Below are positions 59,455 through 64,000 of a stretch of 64,000 nt of DNA, one piece after another. Numbering within the stretch: position 1 is the first letter of the stretch; each line of letters opens with the position of its first letter. Origin of the DNA: Streptomyces sp. NBC_01244 (GTDB lineage: Bacteria > Actinomycetota > Actinomycetes > Streptomycetales > Streptomycetaceae); the NCBI RefSeq assembly GCF_035987325.1, contig NZ_CP108488.1, forward strand, positions 4,216,001 to 4,280,000. The letters are read 5' to 3'. A model generated the notes under the pieces. That model was not told the origin of the DNA. It ran no database searches and saw only the letters and a list, made by a program, of their open reading frames with translations. The translations under genes and the position numbers were made by a program.

Positions 59455-59982
59455 TTACGCGTCCGGCGCCGCCACCCCGCAGTAGCCGGCGAAGGCCGCC
59501 AGGATCTCGTCCTCGGTGATGTGGCCGTCGCCGTCCGCGTCCAGCGCCGCCGCGACCGGACCCGCCAGCTCCTCCGGGGTGCCCAGCACGCGCAGGACGC
59601 GCGCCGTCGCCGCCGGGGTCGCGCCGCGGGCGACGTCGTCGGCGGGGGTCGCCGCCGCGATCACCGCCCGCAGGAACGGCCGCGCGATCTCCGCGAACCG
59701 GTGCGGGTTGTCCCGCAGCCGCTTCGCCGCGCCCGTGACGAACTCCTCGCGGGACACCCGCTGGTCCCCGTCCACGTCCGCGATGCCGGCCATGCCCTGC
59801 CAGAAGGCCTCCGCGCCCGCGAACACGGCCTGACCCTTGTCGGACCGGGCCGCCACGGCGAATTCGGCCAGGACCGCCTTGGCCGCCGTACTGAAGTCCT
59901 CCCGGTCGATGTACCCGGACCCGTCCTGGTCGAAGGTGGCGAATCGGGCGGCGATCTTGCGCTCGTATTCTGCGCTGTCCAT
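59455..59982 (-). CDS. EF-hand calcium-binding protein (calerythrin-like)
   Basis: The 175-residue protein has three readable EF-hand loops: DQDGSGYIDREDF (about 19-31), DVDGDQRVSREEF (about 69-81) and DADGDGHITEDEI (about 148-160), all with acidic residues at positions 1, 3, 5 and 12. A fourth loop is degenerate (around residue 115). The length and spacing fit actinomycete calerythrin-type sarcoplasmic calcium-binding proteins, cytosolic calcium buffers. Confidence 0.92.
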   Translation of the reverse strand: MDSAEYERKIAARFATFDQDGSGYIDREDFSTAAKAVLAEFAVAARSDKGQAVFAGAEAFWQGMAGIADVDGDQRVSREEFVTGAAKRLRDNPHRFAEIARPFLRAVIAAATPADDVARGATPAATARVLRVLGTPEELAGPVAAALDADGDGHITEDEILAAFAGYCGVAAPDA

Positions 59983-60302
59983 GTTCGGCGTTCCGCCTTC
60001 ACGTGTGCAGTGGGGTCAGTTCAAGACAGGACAGGAGCGTAAGGCCTACGTGGCCTGCGCGTTAAGCGAAGCGGGCAAGCAGGTGGCCGCATCGAACCAG
60101 CGCACGAGGAGCGCGACGGGGCGCGTACGCCTGTACCCATGTGCCGGGCCGCACCACCCCGTTCACGCCGAGCGACGTCTCTATCACGCAGGGCGCACTT
60201 CCGAGGCGAGGTTCTGGCAAAACGGGCGCGAACCGCTGCATGCCCACTACATTCGAGTGGTCGACACACGGCTGCGAAACCGGGAAGCCGGCTGGGGGCA
60301 CG
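59983..60302. other. Intergenic region upstream of ECF sigma gene
   Basis: 320 bp of divergent promoter space between the EF-hand and sigma genes. I see no gene or hairpin in it; frames crossing it are Arg-rich shadows. Confidence 0.5.
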
Positions 60303-60881
60303 ATGCCGAAGGACGCACCACCGCGCTGGGACCGGCGCATGCAACAACGCCTGGCCCGCGGCGAGGCCGCCGCACTCGGCGAGCTGTACGACCGCTTCGC
60401 CTCACTCGTGCACAGCCTCGCCCACCGGGTCCTGGGCGACGAGAAGGCCGCCGACCGGGTCACCCGCGAGGTCTTCGGCTACATCTGGGAGAACCCGGAC
60501 GCCTACGACCCCAAACAGGGCTCCATGCGCTCCTGGGTCGCCCGCATCACCCAGGGGCAGGCCGTGGCCCGCCTGCGCCAGGCCGAACTGGGCAACGGCT
60601 CCCGCGAGGAACTGGAACAGAAGGTGCGCACCGCCAACGCGGCGGCCCGCGCCGACTTCATCGTCACCTCCATGCCCGCACCCCTGCGGGCCGCGCTCGA
60701 ACTCGCCTACTTCAAGCGCCGCGACTACCGGCAGGCCGCCGCCGACCTGCAGATCAGCGAGGACGAGGCCCGGCGCCGGCTGCGCCTTGGCCTGCAACTC
60801 CTCTCCACGGCCAACGCCGTCCCGCGCGACGACACGGTCCCGCCCGGGTACGGCCCCTCCGGATTTGGAACGAACCGATGA
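60303..60881 (+). CDS. ECF RNA polymerase sigma factor
   Basis: ATG 60303 (GGGGGC upstream) gives 192 residues. Region 2: AALGELYDRFASLVHSLAHR, VTREVFGYIWENPDAYDPKQ; region 4 in the C-terminal third: MPAPLRAALELAYFKRRDYR, QAAADLQISEDEARRRLRLG. Its stop overlaps the start of a zinc-finger protein gene (ATGA), the usual sigma/anti-sigma pair. Confidence 0.9.
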   Translation: MPKDAPPRWDRRMQQRLARGEAAALGELYDRFASLVHSLAHRVLGDEKAADRVTREVFGYIWENPDAYDPKQGSMRSWVARITQGQAVARLRQAELGNGSREELEQKVRTANAAARADFIVTSMPAPLRAALELAYFKRRDYRQAAADLQISEDEARRRLRLGLQLLSTANAVPRDDTVPPGYGPSGFGTNR

Positions 60882-62341
60882 CGATGCCGCCGAACCCCTT
60901 CGGCGAAGACGACGGCGAAGAGTACGAGCGACCCCCGAACCCCGGCGGCCCGGCGCGCATACCGGGCCCGCGCGGAGCGGCCGACGACCTCGACCTCACG
61001 GGGCCGGGGTACTCGCGCTCCGCGGACGCGACGGATCACACGGATCACACCGACGCCGCGCCCGAGGCCCCGGACCCCGACGATCCGGACGACCTCGACG
61101 CCCTCGACGCCCTCGACGCCCTCGACGCCCTCGACGAATCGGAATACCCGGAGTACACGGAGATCACCGGTCACCCCGCCGTACCGGCGCCCGCCCAGCC
61201 CGACCCGGAGCCCGGCCCCGAGCCCGTCCCGGTCGCGCCGCCGCCCACCCATGCCGTACTGAAGTCCCTGCTCGGCGCATGGGCCCTGGCGGCCTGCTCA
61301 GCGGAGGAGACCCAGGCCGTCGAGGACCACCTCACCGAGTGCGCGCCCTGCGCCGAGGAGGCGCTGCGGCTGCGCGACGCCGTCGGGCTGCTGCACCCGG
61401 AGGAGAGCCTCGACCTCAAGCCGCTGCTGCGCTCGCGCGTGCTCGAGGACTGCCTCGGCAAGCGCCCGGCCCGCATCCCGGTCCCGGTGTGGGCGAGCCC
61501 GTACGACACCGAGACGGCCCGGCTGGACGCGCTGCTGCGGGACTTCGGGGACTCCGAGTGGCACACCCCGGTCCGGCTGAAGTGGTTCGAGGAGGAGCGC
61601 CGCCAGACGCGCCGGACCACGGTGGCCGGGGTCATCGGGCACCTGCTGGCGGTGGACGGGCTCGTGGCGGCCGCGCTGGGCCTGGACGACCCCCTGGGCC
61701 GGGAGGCGCCCCCGGGCACCCCGGCCGAGCGCACCGAACGGTTCTGGGAGGACTCCCCGTACCCGACCACGCGCCGGGTCCGCGAGCCGTGGCGGGAGCA
61801 GGGCCACACCCTGGTCCGCACGGTGTCCTTCGCGGGCCGCGGCGTGGCCGAACTGGACGTGGAGTACGGCGCCTTCGCCCTGCCCCTCGGGGACGCCTTC
61901 CTGGAGCGGGCCTTCGAGTGCTGGGTCCACGCCGTGGACATCGCGGAGGCGGTGGACTACCCGTACGAGCCGCCGTCCGCGCCCCACCTGAACCGGATGA
62001 TCGACCTGGCGGCCCGGCTCCTGCCGGCTGCCCTGGCCGGGCGCCGGCGGGCGGGGCTGGCGGCGCCGCCGCGCGGGCTGGTCGCGGCGGGGGCGCCGGG
62101 CCGGACCCTGCACCTGGAGATCGAGGGTGCGGGAGGCGGCGGCTGGGACATCGCCCTGGACTCGCCCGCGGCGAAGCCCTCACCGGAGCACACGGTGGCC
62201 CGGATCGCCCTGGACGGCGCCGAATTCTGCCAGCTCGCCGCGGGCCACATCTCCCCGGAGGAGGCCGCGGTCGGCCAGAACGGCGACCGCGAGGCCATCC
62301 GCGACGTCCTCTTCGCGGCCGCCTCGCTGAGCCGGATGTAG
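60878..62341 (+). CDS. Zinc-finger anti-sigma-like protein with maleylpyruvate-isomerase-type domain
   Basis: The ATG overlaps the sigma stop (ATGA); 487 residues. An acidic N-terminal region of about 120 residues includes a LDALDALDALDALD run coded by a 9-bp repeat (GACGCCCTC). A zinc-finger HxxxCxxC (DHLTECAPCAEEAL) follows, as in ZAS-type anti-sigma factors, then a DinB/MDMPI-like helical domain (RTTVAGVIGHLLAVDGLVAA, ECWVHAVDIAEAVDYPYE). It most likely sequesters the sigma factor encoded before it; no membrane span is apparent, so it would be cytoplasmic. Confidence 0.85.
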   Translation: MTMPPNPFGEDDGEEYERPPNPGGPARIPGPRGAADDLDLTGPGYSRSADATDHTDHTDAAPEAPDPDDPDDLDALDALDALDALDESEYPEYTEITGHPAVPAPAQPDPEPGPEPVPVAPPPTHAVLKSLLGAWALAACSAEETQAVEDHLTECAPCAEEALRLRDAVGLLHPEESLDLKPLLRSRVLEDCLGKRPARIPVPVWASPYDTETARLDALLRDFGDSEWHTPVRLKWFEEERRQTRRTTVAGVIGHLLAVDGLVAAALGLDDPLGREAPPGTPAERTERFWEDSPYPTTRRVREPWREQGHTLVRTVSFAGRGVAELDVEYGAFALPLGDAFLERAFECWVHAVDIAEAVDYPYEPPSAPHLNRMIDLAARLLPAALAGRRRAGLAAPPRGLVAAGAPGRTLHLEIEGAGGGGWDIALDSPAAKPSPEHTVARIALDGAEFCQLAAGHISPEEAAVGQNGDREAIRDVLFAAASLSRM

Positions 62342-62402
62342 GGCGCCCGGCTACCGGGCGCCCGCCCTGCCGACCGGGCCCTGCCGACCGGGCCCTGCCG
62401 AC
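62341..62402. terminator. Hairpin and 14-bp tandem repeat after the anti-sigma gene
   Basis: GGGCGCCCGG (62341-62350) pairs with CCGGGCGCCC (62354-62363), loop CTA, overlapping the last base of the stop codon. CCTGCCGACCGGGC then repeats (about 62366-62402) up to the 3' end of purU. Confidence 0.75.
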
Positions 62403-62404
62403 GG

Positions 62405-63280
62405 TTACGTGAAGACGACCGTCCGGGTCCCGTTCAGCAGGACCCGGTGCTCGCTGTGCCACTTCACGGCCCGTGCCAGCGCCTGGCACTCCACGTCCCG
62501 CCCGATCGCCACCAGCTGGTCCGGGGTGACCTCGTGCCCCACCCGCTCGACCTCCTGCTCGATGATCGGGCCCTCGTCCAGGTCCGCCGTCACGTAGTGC
62601 GCGGTCGCACCGATCAGCTTCACGCCCCGCGCGTGCGCCTGGTGGTACGGCTTCGCGCCCTTGAAGCTCGGCAGGAACGAGTGGTGGATGTTGATGATCC
62701 GCCCGCTCAGCTCCTTGCACAGGGTGTCCGACAGCACCTGCATGTACCGCGCGAGGACCACGAGGTCGACCTGCTCGGCCCGCACCAGTTCCAGCAGCCG
62801 CGCCTCCGCCGCCGCCTTCGTGTCCTTCGTCACCGGGATGTGCACGAACGGGACCCCGTAGGAGCCGACCAGTTCCTCGAAGTCGGTGTGGTTCGACACC
62901 ACCGCCGCGATCTCCACCGGCAGCGCACCGATCCGGTGGCGGAAGAGCAGGTCGTTGAGGCAGTGCCCGAACTTCGACACCATCAGCACGATCCGCATGC
63001 GCTCGTCGGAGCGGTGGATCTGCCAGTCCATCCGGAAGGAGTCGCCGATCGCGGCGAAGCTGGCCCGCAGCTTCTCCACGGTCACCGGAGCGTCGGCCGC
63101 GAAGTGGACCCGCATGAAGAAGAGACCGGTGTCGCGGTCGCCGAACTGCTGACTGTCCTCGATGTTGCACCCGGTCATGAACAGGTAGCTGGACACGGCG
63201 TGCACGATGCCCTGCTTGTCCGGGCATGAGAGGGTCAGTACGTACTGCTGCGGGGCCTGGGGCTGCGGGTCGTCGCTCAT
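62405..63280 (-). CDS. purU: Formyltetrahydrofolate deformylase
   Basis: ATG 63280 gives 291 residues: an N-terminal ACT domain (YVLTLSCPDKQGIVHAVSSY, FMTGCNIEDSQQFGDRDTG) and a C-terminal formyltransferase-fold hydrolase domain (IVLMVSKFGHCLNDLLFRHR, NIHHSFLPSFKGAKPYHQAH, GATAHYVTADLDEGPIIEQE). It hydrolyses 10-formyl-THF to formate and THF in the cytoplasm and balances one-carbon pools. The conserved hypothetical gene upstream ends 19 bases before it. Confidence 0.95.
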   Translation of the reverse strand: MSDDPQPQAPQQYVLTLSCPDKQGIVHAVSSYLFMTGCNIEDSQQFGDRDTGLFFMRVHFAADAPVTVEKLRASFAAIGDSFRMDWQIHRSDERMRIVLMVSKFGHCLNDLLFRHRIGALPVEIAAVVSNHTDFEELVGSYGVPFVHIPVTKDTKAAAEARLLELVRAEQVDLVVLARYMQVLSDTLCKELSGRIINIHHSFLPSFKGAKPYHQAHARGVKLIGATAHYVTADLDEGPIIEQEVERVGHEVTPDQLVAIGRDVECQALARAVKWHSEHRVLLNGTRTVVFT

Positions 63281-63299
63281 GACCCCACAGCCTTCCACA

Positions 63300-63803
63300 T
63301 CACACCGCGCGCGTGAGGATCCTCAGGACGTCCAGTGAGCGCGGCCGCGCGTCCGGGTCGTCCCCGTCCGCCGTCGCCAGCCGTACGTGGGCCTCGCGCG
63401 CGGCCCGTACCGCCTCCGGCCAGGCGTGGTGCTCCAGGTAACCGGAGACCGGGGCGTCGGGGCCTATCTGGTGCATGATCCGCAGCACGCGCAGCACGGC
63501 GAGGTCCACCAGGGCCGCCTCCTGCGAGTCGCGGAAGATCGTGCCGACGTACTTCTCCGCGGACCAGCTGTCGAGCCAGGTGTCCTCGACGAGCCGGTAC
63601 ACGGCGTCGGTGACGTCCCCGTACCCCTCGGCGCCGGCCAGCCAGGTGTCCTCTTGGAACGCGGGGTCGGAAAGCATGTGCAGCGCCGAGCGCACGTTGC
63701 TGCGCCAGCGCCACCACGGCATGTCGTTGAGGGGCATGCCGCCCATGGTGGAGGAGCGGCCGCCGCGGCGGGAAGAGTTCTTCGAACCTTGGGCGAATGT
63801 CAC
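63300..63803 (-). CDS. Conserved helical hypothetical protein
   Basis: 167 residues, GTG start at 63803 or a later Met (MPLNDMPWWRW). The body is helical and acidic (ALHMLSDPAFQEDTWLAGAE, AVYRLVEDTWLDSWSAEKYV, FRDSQEAALVDLAVLRVLRI) without signal or membrane segments. It lies just upstream of purU on the same strand, a pairing that suggests co-expression. No function recognised. The 197 bp from it to the window end hold a promoter-like region and a possible start codon at 63972 for a gene that is cut off. Confidence 0.75.
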   Translation of the reverse strand: MTFAQGSKNSSRRGGRSSTMGGMPLNDMPWWRWRSNVRSALHMLSDPAFQEDTWLAGAEGYGDVTDAVYRLVEDTWLDSWSAEKYVGTIFRDSQEAALVDLAVLRVLRIMHQIGPDAPVSGYLEHHAWPEAVRAAREAHVRLATADGDDPDARPRSLDVLRILTRAV

Positions 63804-64000
63804 GCTTTCGATCGTACGTTCCCGTGCGGGGCGATCTTGAGGCGCCCGGGCCCGGAAGCCCTGGACCGCCCGGCGCTCACTCAGCGTGTGGGTGACACCC
63901 GTAATTCACCTCGACGTCACCCGATGTTGTGCACACCTCACACCTCAGTTACCCCTGACGGGGAATGGTGCATGCACATGACCAACCGGCGATGCGCAGC

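Overview
The window is very GC-rich with a strong G/C third-position bias, GTG/TTG starts, many stop/start overlaps, ECF sigma factors, a PASTA-less Ser/Thr kinase with a PQQ propeller, an AfsR-like NB-ARC/TPR regulator, a deazaflavin (DDN-type) reductase and typical streptomycete intergenic repeats. This points to a Streptomyces or close relative, in a chromosomal region that mixes housekeeping and accessory genes. There are no rRNA, tRNA or CRISPR loci that I can see.

Layout. 0-9.6 kb: a truncated NB-ARC/TPR regulator, a tiny gene for a DNHAAG-repeat peptide bracketed by hairpins, an IclR regulator, a methyltransferase, an ECF41-type sigma factor with its divergent AhpD-like target, a Nudix hydrolase, a secreted barrel protein, a GlxA-like regulator and a metallo-beta-lactamase-fold hydrolase. 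9.6-15.4 kb: acyl-CoA ligase, lipid-transfer thiolase, DUF35 protein, then a TnpB-only IS200/IS605-like element and an enoyl-CoA hydratase. 15.5-23.3 kb: secreted and membrane proteins, cyclophilin, Ser/Thr kinase, VOC protein. 23.5-27.5 kb: TetR regulator, DDN-like reductase, acyl-CoA dehydrogenase, second thiolase. 27.5-31.4 kb: tandemly duplicated D,D-carboxypeptidase, PNPOx-family oxidase and a 25-bp-period repeat array. 31.4-45.3 kb: more CoA-ester catabolism (DUF35, NDP-forming acyl-CoA synthetase, enoyl-CoA hydratase, flavin reductase, alcohol dehydrogenase, acyl-CoA dehydrogenase, SDR, cyclase) with two decayed genes. 45.4-51.0 kb: an unusual divergent locus with a MoaA-like radical SAM enzyme, P-loop kinase, one-domain phosphohexomutase homologue, alkaline-phosphatase-superfamily protein, Nudix enzyme and two tiny genes on one strand, and an HTH regulator plus HD phosphohydrolase on the other. 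51-54 kb: membrane protein, SigE-type ECF sigma operon, anti-sigma-type ATPase. 54.3-59.4 kb: two acyl-CoA dehydrogenases, amidohydrolase, acyl-CoA ligase. 59.4-64 kb: EF-hand protein, ECF sigma with zinc-finger anti-sigma, purU and a hypothetical gene.

How it fits together. The scattered CoA-ester catabolic genes are tied together by a 15-bp palindrome, CTGAC-N5-GTCAG, found at ten places in front of these genes and almost nowhere else that I noticed; a degenerate copy overlaps the start codon of the TetR gene at 23565, the best candidate for the regulator. The gene types (FadD, Ltp thiolase plus DUF35, paired acyl-CoA dehydrogenases, SDR, EchA, flavin reductase) resemble steroid or cyclic-terpenoid side-chain and ring catabolism, but the substrate cannot be read from the sequence. 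The two most likely undescribed systems are the nucleotide-enzyme-like radical SAM locus (45.4-51.0 kb) and the DNHAAG peptide next to the NB-ARC/TPR regulator (0-2.4 kb).
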